Assembly (NCBI GenBank): GCA_022605955.1
Contig: JAKCOZ010000002.1
Span: forward strand, 67,188,783 to 67,252,782
Length of the DNA: 64,000 bases
Source: Rallus limicola
Taxonomy: Eukaryota; Chordata; Aves; Gruiformes; Rallidae
Reading direction: 5' to 3'
In this document: positions 36,801 through 51,800 of the stretch, in pieces
How the letters are laid out: each line of letters starts with the position of its first letter
Numbering within the stretch: position 1 is the first letter of the stretch
Translations under genes and position numbers: made by a program
Notes under the pieces: generated by a model
What the model was told of the DNA's origin: nothing
The model's input: the letters and a program-made list of their open reading frames with translations, nothing else
The model's database searches: none

Positions 36801-39800
36801 GAAGCTGAGAGAAGGTAGCTTAGGCATGCCAGAATTCTTCATGTTTTCTTGCAAGTTTCTTTGGCATCGCTTTGTGTCCAGATTTTTACACCTCACCTCT
36901 CTCTCCCCCTTTCCTTTTAAAATTCTCTGTGTAACACTTATAGCTTTGATAGCTCTTTGAGCTGCTCTTACACACACCTTTCTCAGGTGTCTGTGTGGTC
37001 TTCAGTATGTGAAAGTAGGACAGAATTTTGCCTGGAGCATTAGCCTGCTGTTTTCATGAAACAGCAAAGGCAATTTAAGGACTTGCTGTGGTCAAGAGGG
37101 CTGGTCCTGTGCTCTTTCTTGTGCTAATGTACAGAAAGTTGTTATTCTTTTTTGTTTGGGTTAATTATCTACAGGTTTGGTGAGCTGGATTGGTTCATTG
37201 AAGAGTCATCAGAGATGGAGGAGTATGTAGCTGAGAGAAGGGGAGGGAAAGTCTGCCACTTGATTGCCATCAGTTTGAATTGGCTGTTTCCTTCCTGGGC
37301 ACATTCATTGTTTGAGAACTATCCAGTCCAAATGATACAGCTAGCAGCTTACTTTTCACACTAGTGGCTGCTGAATGTCTCTTCCCCTGCACTCCCCATG
37401 TCTTCATATGCCCCTCCACTACCCCCGACCCCAAACCAAAACTAACCCCCCAAAAAACCAAAACCGAACAAGCAAAACCTTTCCTACCCCTTGCTCTCTG
37501 TGTCATTAAAAAAGGTTCTGTTCTCTAGAGGTAGGTGCTCTAGTTTTTGAGTCACGTCTGTGTTGCAAGAAGTAATGAACAACTTGCAGAAGTTCTGATG
37601 TGAATAAATGACTAACAATAAGGATGCCTTTTTGAGGACTTGAATACTTCTTCAGGATAGTCTCAGTCGTTGCTTTTTGTTAGACTGCAGCAGCACTGGC
37701 ACCACTGTACAGTTTGGTGTAGTACTTTTGGTCTTAAGTGAAATCTGTCATAGAACACCGTATAAAAGTCAGATGAATTTTGCTATTGAAAGGAGAGCGC
37801 TTTTTGTGATTTTTATTTTATTTTATTTTTTAAATCCACTAACTTTCTCCCTTCCCTTTGTAATATACCTATTAGTGGACACAGTTTAACTGGTCTGCAA
37901 GTTTCATTTCTTGTACTGGTGTTTTTAATTTCCTCTGTAGGAAGTCTCCGGTCTTGCAGTTCATCAGACTGCTTTAGTAAAGTGATGCCTCCAAGGAAAA
38001 AGAGGAGACCTGCAGCAGGAGATGATTTATCTGCTAAGAAAAGTAGACATGATGGGTATGTCATCTTACCATGAGCTAAGACTGATGGAATATCTAAAGT
38101 TGAATAGCTGATATGATCATGTTTTTAAATACTAATGGAAATGATATTAAAATTTGCTTGGTTTCTCAATGTGGAACCATAGCCTGTGATTAAACTGTGG
38201 GATATCGATGAGTGTATCTAGGTTCAGTTTGCATCTCACCTTCTTTAGTTGTAAAAGAACCTTGTAGGGAATATTCCTTGCTCTGGTTTGCAAGCTGTCA
38301 AAATAGACATACTTATTTGTTCAAAAACAACTTCTAAGACATACAGTAATATCTTCCTGTTTACATGCATAAAGTCTGGATTGGGCATTCTCAATCTGCA
38401 GCCTGTCAGAAAAGTGGATGTAGTTGTAGCCCACTCAGCTCTTACATGAAGTCTTGCTAGTCTGTCCCTGTCATGTTGTGATTCGGTGCTGATCACATAA
38501 AAGGAAAGGTGAAGATTGCCCAGGGAAGGTGATAGCCGGTGGTGGAGTGGTGTTTGAGGTGGTGATGCTCAGCTTCCCTCTGGGCAACAGAAGCACAAGT
38601 GTGTTTATCACTGTGTGCACGAGGAGGATGTTTTTACACCATAGGTGTTGCTTTGCTGAGACTTCTGCAAGTGTTGGATTTTCAGTAAGTGTATGTTCAG
38701 TCAGCCTTAGTCACTCAGAAACTGTCAAATGTGCTCCTTGTGTGCAAGAGAGTCATTACTTATGTGCACTAAATTCAGAACTTGTGGGAGTACAGGACTG
38801 TATACTCCTGCATGATAGGTGCAGGACTGTCCTGATCTATACAGCCAGAAAGTTTGATTGCCACTGTGTCAGTCATTAGAATTTGAGCTCTATTACATTC
38901 ATGTACTACTGGTGACTCAGGAAGCATGTGTTTCCACAACAACTATCTTTAGGAAGGTAAAACCATGCATTTCTCTCCTGTCAGACTGAAACCAGGCTGG
39001 GTGCTTCCCTTTTTATTCTCTAGCATGAGTAAGAAAAATGCTGGTAGCCAAATTAAGCCTCTGGTTATGCCTCTGTAACTCCATTGTGTTTAATAGGGTT
39101 GCACAACTGTAGCTGCACTGGAATTTATTAAATGACCTGTTGATGCAGAAGAAGAAAGAGGTTTCAACTCTCCCTTTCATTGCTTTGCATATGTAACACT
39201 AGCAAGAACAAAAAAGCAGGACATGTCCTTAATATTTTTGTTGCTTTTCAGAAGTAACAAAATCTAAAAGCTCAATAGTTGATTGAGGACATTACAGTTT
39301 ATTTAGAGATCTGCATACAATATGGAAATGAAACAAGGACAAAATGTTTCTGTAATCTAAGTAGGGAGCGTCACGAAATTTAACTCTACCTCCTTTTCCT
39401 AAGACACTGACAGAAGAGAAACCCAAACCCCTAGAAAGTAAGGTTGCCTATTAGTAAGAAATACTGATTTGTCTAATTCAAATAAGAAAATTAGGAGAAA
39501 TTTATTTTTTACTCTATCTGTAGAGTATATATAATAATTTAAAGTGCTTTTTGAAAGCATAATTTAAAGGATTTTTCTTATTTATATCTGCCTTTTAGTT
39601 TATAACTAATGGATCTAGGTTTCATTTTATTGCCATGTAAAGCTTTAATAAAAGGAAGACCTCAGCATGCTTTTAGAAGTGGAGGTGAAACCAAATCTGC
39701 CAGCCATAAGCCACAGGGGAATATCCTTCTCTGATGTTGTTCTGAATTTTACTGGTCTTCCTTCTTAACTTCTACAGGTTGTAGGGCTTTCTGTGCTTCC

Positions 39801-42800
39801 CAGTATGTAAGTCTTTCTCATTTTGGTCTTCAAGGAAACAGTTTTTATGTCAGCATGACTGGCAGTATGAAATCATTTGCTGAATATTCAGCTTAGTCTT
39901 GGAGCTCTGTCTGCTTTCAAGGAAGGATTTCTTCAAATTTGGCTTTTGCCTCTGTAACCTCTGAACACATTGAACAAAGAGCAGGCTGTCTCCTACTTCC
40001 ATGCTTGTTTGTCAGGTGGAGGTCATGCCTGCCATGTTTGGTCTTTGGAGGTCAAATGTCTCAGTTTGTCAAGCAGAAATCAGTCTGAAATCAGGAAACT
40101 CTAGAGCAGTGTGCAGACCTAATTACTTGCAAAGCCATTTCCTCCTATGTTGTATGCAGGGAATGCTGTCTACAGTAAAAACAGTATGGCTAGTGCAATG
40201 TCAGTTTATGGAATAAGGGGCTTTTAGGCCTGGTTCTTTACTACTGCTTCTGTTTCAGAGGCAGACTTCCTAGAAGCTGCGTACTAGTAACTCAGGATAA
40301 GCCTTCAAGGGCCATTAGCCTTTGTGGATTCTGTATTGAGCAAAAAAAGTATCCTATGTCTGTTCTTGAATGTCTGCTTTCGATGAAAAAAGACATGTGT
40401 GCTCCAGAAGAGATGATTTCCTAACAAAAATGATTTGTCACTTAGGCTTATGGAATGATTTAAGATCTGTATGTTTCTCTCAGGGGCAACATTAAGGAAT
40501 AAATTTGGTAATTGGGACTCTCCTGTTTGCCTTCATTTTAAAAATGCTGGGTTGTAGACTGAAGGTTGTCAGAGAAGTGTTGTCACTAACAGTTACCACA
40601 GCTGTGACCAGATGTTGATGAGTCCTCCTGACTTCTCCATACAAAAGAAATGTATCTTTTAAAATCCTTATATGCATGGTTTTGTTGGGTGATATTTTCA
40701 GTCTTTACTATTTCTGGTTTGTTCCTGTAATGTCTTCAACTATGACAGTGATATTTTTGAGATATGTATTCTTTCCAGGAAGTTTATTTCAGGAAGACTT
40801 TGTGCTGAGAGAGAAGCTCTTAAAGTCATAAACACATCTGATACCAGGGAGCTTGTAACAGCCTTCACCAGCAGTTTCAGGCTGCTAGGGATAGAGCCTC
40901 ATCTTGGAAGACTTAGTGGAATAAGGGCACTGTTTATTGAGGAAAAATATTCACAGGAACAAATCTATTTGTTAGTGAAGTTATTCAGAAATGCTGATGT
41001 GCATAGACTGATTATGGAAAATAAAGATTTCAAGCATGCATCCCACCCTTATATAACAAGAGCTTGAATTCTGTTAATTAATGTCAGTAACATCTCTTTG
41101 AACCATGGCTGTAGTGCTTCAGTAGGAGGGAGTTTTTATACCAGATGATCTGTAAAGAAAAGGAACTCGGTGTATTCATTTCTGGATGATAGTAAGATTT
41201 ATCCTGTCTTAAAGAATGTTACTGGAAAGAAACAGTTTAGCACACACTCACAAGAACATTTCTATTTTTCTCTCAGTATCACAGTCTTGACTTTACTGTG
41301 AGAGTTCTAAATACAATATAGAGTACATTGTTCTTCCATCTCTGTGTTCAGTGTCTTAGATAGGGTAAAGCAAGTTTCACATAAAGATGCTTGCTAGGTA
41401 AGGATATAGTCCTTGCTGTGTAATCACTTAATGCTGTGTATCTGTTACACAACCTCTAACCAAATACTGGCTTTTTCCTTAGGGGAAGAAAGGAAATGCC
41501 CAGCACAACATCTTCTCTTTCTGATCATTTAAAAAAAAAATTCTACTCCTTACTCCAAAATCACACCTAGGGCAAAAGTCCTACAGTGACGGATATTTGT
41601 ACCTTAGAATGATGAAAATTAGGAATATTTATCCTCTTCCCTGGAAGTTATGTTTTCAAGGAATTAGATCCAGTAACTACTTGATCCTCCTGGATGTGTG
41701 TGGACCACACACAGGTCCAATAACATGAAAAATACATTTTCTTTGTTGAGTAATAAACTCCATACTTTATAGAGGCAAATCTTAAAGTTTTGAAAACACA
41801 GCCAACACACTGTTACTAACGTGGGAAAATACAATGGGAGTGACTAACCTTGGAAGTTTTCAAAATATTTAGTGTTGAGTCTTGGTTTTGTTCTGTTGTT
41901 TTAATAACTGGTTTGGTCCTGCCTCATGCAGGCAGCCTGTGTTACCAACTGTCATAGATACCCAGACCTTGTTCCTTAAAGCAGAGATTTTTAAGTACAC
42001 ACAGGTATAATTCTCCCTGTTTATGCACCTCTTCAGTGGACTTGCCTTAATGGTTCTGAAGAAACTTAAACTGGACATGAGACTATCAGCACATACACGG
42101 TTATACATACTGCTCCTTAAGTAAGCCTGATGAAGTTCAAAACAGTAATTTAAAAGTTGAGATGAATGTAAGTCTTTAAATGAGGAGAGATAAGACATAC
42201 TCATCTATAAAACTTACCAGTCAAGTAAATTTGTCCTGAGGGTGTCTTTACATTGTGTCTGTCATACCTTGCAAGTTACAAAATGTATCTCTTTCCCCCT
42301 CTCCCACTTGTTTCTGCCATGATATTTATGAAATTATTGCTAAAATCATTATTGTGAATGAATAGGTAAATGCTTTATAAAAACACTTTGTGCTGCCCTG
42401 ATGAGAATTCCCAGCAAAATTTTTAAATGAATTCTAATTAATCAAAGTAGTAGGGGGCATCTTCAATCTAAAGTTTGTATCTTTCAAAATGTAAATACTC
42501 TGAAAGCAATTAATTACTCAGTTTGAGCTCATACAAAATGAGGTAGAGATTTTGAGTAAGTTCTGGTTGCATAGAGACAAAGCTGCTGTTCATGTATTTC
42601 TTAAAGTAAACAGTGACCTTCTGAAATGAGCAGGCTGTAAATTTTCATCAGGGATTAACTTCTAATTTACCATAATACCCTGCACCTTCCCACCACCCCC
42701 TCTGCCCCCAAGAGAATGTTTTGTGTGACCTAAGCTCCATGCTTTCACTGATCTCAGTTTGAATATTCTGAAGCCGCAGAGCCCAGAGCTGCTGCTGTGG

Positions 42801-45800
42801 TAGGTAGAGCTCTCACAAGTTCCAGTACAGGTGAAGCATGCTCAGAGCAGTAGATAACCCAGCTTTGAAAATTGCAGTGGATTGAAGAGAATTGCTGTGA
42901 CCTCGTTCCTTTAGCTGGCAGTGATCGTGTACTCTGCTGCTGAGTGTCTGAAACTCTGCAGGTTTCTCTTACACACCATCAGTACATAAGCAAATTACCA
43001 AACTGTAACATGCACTTTGAAGGTGCTGGTCATCTTGAGGAAGCCACGAGGTATAAAGCACTTGTTTGAAACTTGGATCTGTTCATTAGATGTTTGGTGC
43101 CCCCAAAGCATTCAAATCTCTGGCAGTTGGTATTTATCTGCATAGCAAGAGACAGTGACCTTAGCACAAAGACAAGGCACACCATCTTGCAGTATGTACC
43201 AAAGATCTGAGAAATACCCAAAGATAGAAAATGGATGCCAGACATCTCCAGCAGTTTGTGTTTTCTCCTCTGTGTTTGTGGTTCTTGAGGGAATCCCATC
43301 TGTATTCATGATAGTTGAGTACAGAGTCTTTGGGATCACCTTTACCCTGTGCTGCCAGGTTGGTCTTGCTGTGATAATTGAATCAAGTTGTCCTAGGCTG
43401 TAATCTCATATACTTGTCTACTTACTTGTCTCTATCACCCTGCTCATCTCACTTCACCAAGCACTTCAAGGATGAGGAGTATCTTGCTATTAGAACTAGC
43501 TGGTTTGGCTAGACTTGGGGAGAAACTCATTCGGTGTTTGCAGTAAGCAGGGAGAGAACAGGCTTTATCTTTATACGTGGGAGACTAATACTGGCACTGC
43601 ATTGACCTAACTGGTTTCTATCATACTTTTTTCAAGTGATCCTCATCTTGTAGAATCTGTGATCAGCTGTTAGTTCCTCTAGGTTGAGAGGAAGGCATCT
43701 GAGATTCATCCAGCCATTTATGTTCCATAGGGTTATAGTGCATAGTTTGTTTTCATTACAAATGTGATATGGTGTCACCTACACTTTTGATGAATGTCTG
43801 GCTAATTAGTTTGTAGGAGATAACTCAAGATTATATCCTTTCTGATTTTATTTTCTGAATTTTTTGAAGTAGTTTCTCTTACTGGCACAAGTTGGAAGTT
43901 CTGTAATCAGTTCTGGTTTCTCAGAAATCAAACTTCAGAGGTCAGATACTGAACTTTTTGATGCCAAAGCATTGTGCTGGGAATTACTTGGCTTTATGTC
44001 TGGCACATGGGCTTACTAATGAATCTTCTTGTTTCCTGCAGTTCCTAAACTGTGACCTTAGTGTTAAGCACAAAACCTGACTTTCAGTCCCATATCAGTC
44101 CTGTGAAAACGTATGTGTAGATGCCATGAATTTATAAAAAGGGGGTTTTTTTCTTTCTTTTTTTTTTCTGGTACCCCATTCCTCATACACATACTGTCAT
44201 CTGTGCCTGGGTTCAGGCCACAGTATTTAGCTTTGCCACTTAAAGATGCAGGAACCCTTTTTTATGAAATTCCTGGATGACCTAGAGCTTTATCAATAGT
44301 TTTTTTTCTTGAGGGTTCCTTCCCAAATCTGCTGTTCACATACTGACAGCTAATGTATTTGTGAGTTACATGAACAAACAGGGCGAGGCACTTCGGTTAT
44401 TATCCCTTTGTAAGAAAAAGCATTGAGTCTTGTGAGGAGGTCTATTGGAACCACATTAGCTTTGCATGTCCTAGGTCTTAGCAGTGCTTTTACAGGCTTC
44501 TTGAATAAATAGAATAGAATTAACATGTTGGCTAGCTCCTGCTACAATCAGTTTTCAACTTGATATTCCAGTTGGTGTTTGTCACGTTTGTTTGCTACAA
44601 AAATGGGATACTGAATAATTAGACTTCTGCCAAAGTGGCAGAATGCCTCCTTTCTTTGTCTCAAGATACTGATTCCTTGGAATTCAGAACAGCCCAGAAG
44701 TATTGAAGATATCTTTCACAATCATGGTTCATTTTTCAAATATGAGAATGTTATCAGACCTGCTTCTAAAAAATATAAAATTACCCCAACTCTGGCTTAG
44801 ACCTTGTGGAGTAGTTGTTTTCTCACTGGGCAGTACTGTCAGCCTTCTCCTTTGCAGTTGCAGTAAAGTTTATACAGAGTAGGAAATTCAAATAGAAAAA
44901 ATTGTTGCCAAAATAAAAATCAAAACCCCCAAACCCTGCCACTTGTAGGTGTATGAATATATATGTTTCTGAGATGTTTATGGCTGGCATCTTCTGAAGT
45001 GTTTTGGTTTGTTGCAGACCAGTGTGTTTCATGATAATTTTTTTTTCCATCTTTGAGTTTCTTAAAAGCCTCATTTGTATTTGTCTTCCAATTAGCAATG
45101 TATCATTTTGCTCTGACTATTATCACTTCTCTAATGGCTAGTTGCTTCAAAGAAATTTACTGTATGTTAGGTGGAGAATAGTGGGATCAGTGTATCTAAG
45201 TTCTTAAGTCTTTATCTTTCCTTCAGGACAAAATTGTGATGAAATCAAATTAATTTCATCAGGTTGTTTCAGAATTCTCCTTGAACCAATTAGGCATTCT
45301 GTTGTCCTTCCCCAGCAGGGTTTGACACTGTAAGAGGAAGGGCTTGGAACACTTACAGAGCCATTCTTGGCTACCTCCTCTAGTCCAAGCTGTTTGTTAC
45401 TTAGCTCTTTTCAGCCTTGATGGGCCTGTGCCACTCCAGAGAGTGCACACGCAGCAGTGGACAACTGCTTGGACTGCTGAATCTCTTTCCTCTAACAGGC
45501 ACAAATGGTACTGTCTCTATTTCAGAAAAGTCTGTACAGGGTGCAGTAACTCATCAACTTGTGCTCTGCGTTCCAAGAGTCAGGTGTTTCAGACACTGAA
45601 CTCAGGAGACTGGTACTTCAGTATTCGTTTCCTGACTGTAGTTAAAGTTCTTTCTGCTTCAAGTCAGAGGAGAGCCTTACCTTGCCTGTCAGTTCTGGGG
45701 GGAAGGGGTGCTGTAGAGCTATCTTTTCAGGTGACTGCTCCACGATGAATGAGGTTCCTTGGGTTATTGTCAGTGAGGACCCAAAACTTATTCTTTGTGG

Positions 45801-48800
45801 TTATTTTGTGTTACCAACTGATTAGCTTTCAAATAATATAAGCATGGGTCACATCTATTTTGGCCTTCATGCCTTTTGTAGGATTCTTTTGAGGAGCCAA
45901 AATCATATGTGCAGTTCTCCTCTGTTAATAAGTCAAAGTGCACGAGGTATGTGTGTGCCTGCAGGTAGGACCTGTGTTGACTGTGACCTCTAATTTGGGT
46001 TTAAACCCACAGCCAAGTTACAGCTCATCAGTTGATTGTGGTAACTAATGGTGTGCACAAGACTTGAACTCACAGCAGTTTGGGGTTGAATTTGAACTAG
46101 TTTGTGTTTGTCATAAGGAAAGTTTGTGTGTGTGGGTAACGATGATGAGTCAGATGAAGTGTGACAGACCAGGCAAACACACTATTGAGGTTCAGTGCTT
46201 CATACAGATGTCTGTATGTAAGGGCAGAATGTTGGGTACACTTGTTCATGAAAGGAAAAACGTTGCTGCTTACAGTGGCTGTTGACTAAAAAGTTGCTTT
46301 TAGAAATGGATTAATTACTTTTTTGTCTTTTTTTTTAAGTATGTATAGAAAATATGATTCGACTAGAATAAAAGCAGAGGAAGAAGTCTTTTCAAGTAAA
46401 AGATGCTTAGAATGGTTCTATGAATATGCAGGTAAGGGTGAAATGCAAATTTCTTCCTAATAACACTTTAATCTGTATTGCAATATAAAAATTTCCTTAA
46501 CAGCTTTTCCAATGAATGAATATTGAGACTTTTTTGTAAAAGTCTTAAAGAAGCTTTTCTTATGGTCTGAGTAGTTTGAGGTTGAAGAGTTCAAGGGGCA
46601 ATTTTATCTGTGTCTATTCTATAAAAAGTATAGAGAAGGTATGTAATTTAACATACTTTTAACATACGTACTTTTACTATTCAAATCCACAGTTAAAGCT
46701 GTACTTCTGTCCCAAATGTTGTTACCCCCTGGCTTTCAAAGTTCTGTCATGTGCCGTGTTAGTGCTGAATAGTACAGAATTAAGCTTTGGGTAGAGCGTG
46801 TCTTTAATTAAAAGAAAAGGAAAGAATAAGGTGGGGGAGGTAGATGAGTTTTGTTCCTGCTGAATCCATTTCTTACAGTTTTAAGCAAAGAAGTGAATAA
46901 ATTCAGGTATTCCATACTAGTCTTGTCTTTTTATGGTTTTCCACCACAAGGTGTAGGGAAGGTAAACTGAATTAATTTTTTTTTTTTCCTTTGTGTATGA
47001 GAACTAACTTCAGGTGTTACTTCTAGGATTGTTTAGTTCTGTCACAAAATATCCTTTAATAGTGAAGTTGATTGTTACATTCATTTTTTACATGTGGTTT
47101 TCTGAAGGGGAGAATCTGGAGTATGGAGAAAATTTCTCATGACTAAAAGGAAATTAAATAGGCAATTGACAAAGAAAATAAGGTCATTGTGTAGTTTTCT
47201 GATGCTATCTTGGATAGTGTTGCTCACAGTTCTGTTTTGTCTATTTCTTACACATAATGAAGAGTGACTTAATTGGATGTAATATTTTTTCTTCTCTTAA
47301 TGAAATTCTATAAACTAAATTAAATACTTTGAGATCTCATTTGTCGGTGGCAGTCTGGGAGAGGAGATTCAGACAAATTCAAGTCAAATCTAACCTGTTA
47401 GTTTTTCTGCCTTTCACACCAGCTTGATTTACTTTTTTGCTCTAGCAATAAGGATAAGTCTTTTGCCAAGACTTTTGGGGAAAGAAGGAATGAAAGGAAG
47501 GCTGTACATGAAGGAGATTTTGGTTTTCCATTGAATGCATAGAGCAAGATGATAAAGAGAAAAGCAGAGAGTATGATTCTGTTGACAGTATTGAGTAACA
47601 TTCTAAAAAACGAATCTTCAAAGAATGATCTCTTTTGTGGTCTTAGTTCATAAGTCTGCTCCTTTATATGGGCGGTTGACACTGCATTTGTGGGTTTTTT
47701 CCCCTAGTGAGTCTTTACATTACAGAATGAATCTTCTTAAAGACTGCTGTGTACACTCAGAGAACTGAGAAGATCATGAAAAGATGGCAAAAGATATAAT
47801 TAAACCCTGTTATTTCTAGAATAGTAGGTCACCTAATAATAAAACATAAGATTGATCTTCTCTTTATAAAACCTCATTTTCTTCCAGAGATGATCTTTAT
47901 ATTGGATAAAAGTAGGCATTTCAGCCTCTTAACTTCCCCAAATGAGCTCTCTTAAACACGAGTAAAATAATTCTAACAAAATAGTCCAAATACTTAAAAT
48001 GTACTTAAACAAAAATAGAATTGCACAGTTCAATTCCTAATGCCCATGTAATTTTTTTCAATAAAATACTATGAAAGTTACAGATACCTTGATTTGTCAG
48101 CATATTTTAATACTAGTACTTTCTAATAGCATCTGCCTTTTGAATCTTTTTTCCTTTTAAGTCAGCAAAGAAGTAGCTGTTATCTCATGCCTTCCCCCTG
48201 CAGTTACTTAAATGCAGATAATGTGTGGCCAGGGTTTAGCAATATGAATAAATAGGACTACCAGATTTTTATTCTAGGTTCTGCTTTTTTGCAGATGACA
48301 TTATATAAAGATATTATAGGAGACAATGAGAAATGAGATTCCATGAATGATAATGTCTTGTACTCCACAGAGCTGTGCGTCATACTTCAGTGTGATAGGA
48401 TCTTACGGTAACACTAAAGATTCAAGCCAAGATATGAGCTCCACTAACCATTGTCCACTCATTTAACCATGGTAATAGATGTTCTGCTAGACTTCAGTGC
48501 ATTCCTAAAGGTCTTAGTAGTTCACACTTCCGAGATGCTCTCAGTAAATGGGTAGAAGAAAAGATGGCAGGAATGAAAATTTTCTTCACAGTTTTTTGGT
48601 CTACAAAAGCAAGATAAAGATTTAAGTGTATCCAAGTCTGATAGTAAATGTGGAAATATTTCTTGTATGTCAAAACAAAGAAAACCTGTATGAAATTTCA
48701 GGTTGCACTGCATGACTGAGTTTCTCCTGTGCTGTAAAAGGTCAGACTGTTTTAACTTTCAGAGATAAGTAAAATGTCTTTTTGTTTGCAGGCACTGATG

Positions 48801-51800
48801 ACATTGTAGGGCCAGAGGGTATGGAGAAATTCTGTGAAGACATTGGAGTTGAACCAGAAAATGTAAGTTCAAAATCCATTCAAAAGATGCCTAATCTGTT
48901 CTGATGTACGTGAGGCAGTCTTATACCTCTTTTTCCATCAGGAATTAAGAAATCAGTGAGAGTTTAAAAAAAAAAATTAAATACATATAAACTTCCCTCA
49001 TTTGTGAATTTGGAAACAACTTGCTTTTATTTTAACCCCTAAACAGTTAACTTGTAAAAACTCAATTTGTCTTTGCTCTCCTGCCCTGCCAAAAAAAGAG
49101 AGATTTAAAAAAGAAAAAAGTTGTCTTTTGTACCAACTTGTTTTCCTCCTAGCACTGCTCACTAGGTAACTGCATGCTCCCTAGGAGTGTGGTGTCTATG
49201 GGCAACTTGGGTGGGTGTTCGTGCTGTATCTTTGCACTGTTACCTTCTCTTTGTAGTGTGTACAGGTTTGTCACTTAGGTTTTTTAAATTTGAAAATAGC
49301 ACAGCAAAGGTCTGAATGTCCCATGTATTTGAGTAAAGCATTTGTAGCCTTCTAAGTAGTAATCATTTGGAAAATGAGTGGATCTTTTAAAATACTTCTC
49401 AGTCTTTCTCTCCCCCCACCTTTAAAACAGGTAGTTATGCTTGTACTGGCATGGAAGTTGGATGCACAAAACATGGGCTACTTTACATTGCAAGAATGGT
49501 TGAAAGGAATGACATCACTACAGTAAGTGATAGCTTTAATAAACCCAGTTTTCTAGAAAAAAACACACTTTGATGCTTTGACTCATAACACCTAAATCAG
49601 AGAGCTGTTCTGTGGAGTAGAAGCCATATATTTTGGTCCTATTTATGGTGATATGGTCACTTGGAGACAGCTTGAAACCCTGACAGCTGCATGTTTAAAT
49701 GCAGTTGGATTAAAATGTCTGCAGTCTTAAGAAAGCAGAAGTGTCATGAGGTTGGGTGTGGTTTCTGTCCCCAAGGACATCTGTCTTTGCCATTGGATTG
49801 GACCTAACTGTTAGATACTGATACGTTGTTAGAGCATGTGTATTAAAAATGCTAAATAATACAAAACCTTTCTGTGACTCTGCATTGTCATGACAATTAC
49901 CTTTCAGAGAGTTGCTTGCTCCAGTTGAGAACTTCCCTTCATGGCATAACTAACACGAATGTAGTGGAATAATCACGTTTCATAGAGAGTAGTAGAAAGA
50001 GCCATGTTTTGACTTACCTTGCAGAATGGAGACACTGAAACTCTGTAGGGAGTTCTGTAGTTCCAGCAGAACTGTGGAAGTACAGTTTCAGTGCTGTGGT
50101 GTGCTGGTTGGTTGCCACGTGGAGACAAGCTCTCAGTTTAATTTATTGAGGGTGTGTTTTCTACAAAGCCAAGAGCATTTTTATCAAAGTACCAGGTTAA
50201 GATTTTGCTATGTCATCTAAGTCTGTTCCACACTGTGGGTTTAATCAAGGCATCTTATGCAGACAAACTCTACACATGCCTTCCTGCAGAGTGATGTATA
50301 TTGAAGAGCGATGGGGATACGTGTTAGAGATTCTTTTCAAAAATATCAGACATCTGTGTAAGAATGCAGACTCCAGCTTCACTTTGTGCTTTTCTTGTAG
50401 GTGTGATACTACAGAAAAATTGAGAAATTCTCTGGATTACTTGAGATCTTTATTAAATGAGCCTACCAATTTTAAACTTATTTATAGATACGCATTTGAC
50501 TTTGCACGGGTGAGTACTGTGGAAGACCAGCATCCGAAATTAAAACTGTACTTTCACAAGTAATACCTGAAAGACATTACACAAATGGAATCATTCCATG
50601 TTCTAAACAAGTATATGTAAAATGCCAGAACTGGAGAAGTGTGTGCAGTGCTCAGTGTTCAGTGACTTAGTGTTTTGACGTGTTTTGTTACATCCCTTCT
50701 TCCAGCTCTTCTGTGACTTCAGGGAAATAATTCACTCCCCATTCTGTTGCATACTGGAGCTTTGTCATTTACTTCCACTGGCTTTATAACTACCCTGGGG
50801 TTTTTTTTCTTACTGTTTGAATTTTGTTTTAAGTATATTTATGCTCACAGGAAGGTACTTCAGGCATTTCTGCAGGTGGTAAACATAACTAACATGATGT
50901 AATATTGAACTGTTTCTGAAGACTGTTGGAAGGTCATTAATGTTGTTCTTAGTGCTTATTAAGCACTGTGCTGATATCAGTCTTCCTACTGTAAAATAAT
51001 TGATAAAATTGCACCTGGTATTGGAACCCATAATAGACATAAGACTGTTACTACTTCAAGAGAGCAATAAAAGAATTTTCTGAATTAACAGTTTTTTACA
51101 TGGAATTTGGGTATCCATCTTGCTAGCATGATGGGATGTACAGAATATTTTACATAGAAATGACCATAGGCAAAACTGAAGTTCAGATTTCAGTGTAGGA
51201 GAAGCAAAAGCACCAAAAAATTGGCAGAAAAATGGTAATACAGGAAAGATAATAAGAAATTGAACTGATGGCGATTCTGATAGTTAAGTCTGTCATAAAC
51301 AACTCAGGTTTGAGGTACATCAGTGCTTTCTGCATGTCAGCATGCAGAGATTCATAGCAGCTCACATTTAACCAAGGAAACCTGCAGCTGAGTAGGACAG
51401 AATGCACGGTATTACTGTGAGAGGAGAAAAGCTGCAGCACCATCTTCATTCTTCCTTTGTTCTGTGAAGATTTATTCTGCCAGTTTAGCTCACTTTAAAA
51501 TGAAAAGGCTAGAAATAACTGATGTTGCCAAAGAAGTTAAGGTACTGAGGTGTGCTGGTTTAACCTTGGCTGCTTAACCAAAGCTGCTTTTATCACTCCC
51601 CTCCTCAGCTGGACAGGGGAGAGAAAATACAATGAAAGGCTTATGGGTCAAGATAGATATGGGTCATGGAGACAACATTCACCAATCACTCTCATGGTCA
51701 ACACAGAGTCAAGGTGGGGAAATTGGTTTTATTTATTGCCAACCAAGGTTAAACCACCAGATAACAAAATATTTTGAATAGATTAAAAATGTTGTACTAG

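Larger units (their letters stand above)
30184..37940 (+). other. DCUN1D4: DCUN1D4 intron 3
   Basis: This is a 7757-nt AT-rich intron whose only clear inserted element is the solo LTR at 31636-32224. A C-rich, A-rich stretch lies near 37380-37480. No exon or RNA gene was recognised. Confidence 0.8.
46432..50400 (+). other. DCUN1D4: DCUN1D4 introns 5-7
   Basis: Introns of 2360, 568 and 878 nt surround exons 6 and 7. They are plain AT-rich sequence and I saw nothing else in them. Confidence 0.8.

Noticed and set aside
45344..45748. 134-codon open frame in DCUN1D4 intron 4
   Set aside because: There is no recognisable domain, no Kozak or splice support, and it sits in an intron. It is probably chance, though an old unrecognised repeat cannot be excluded.
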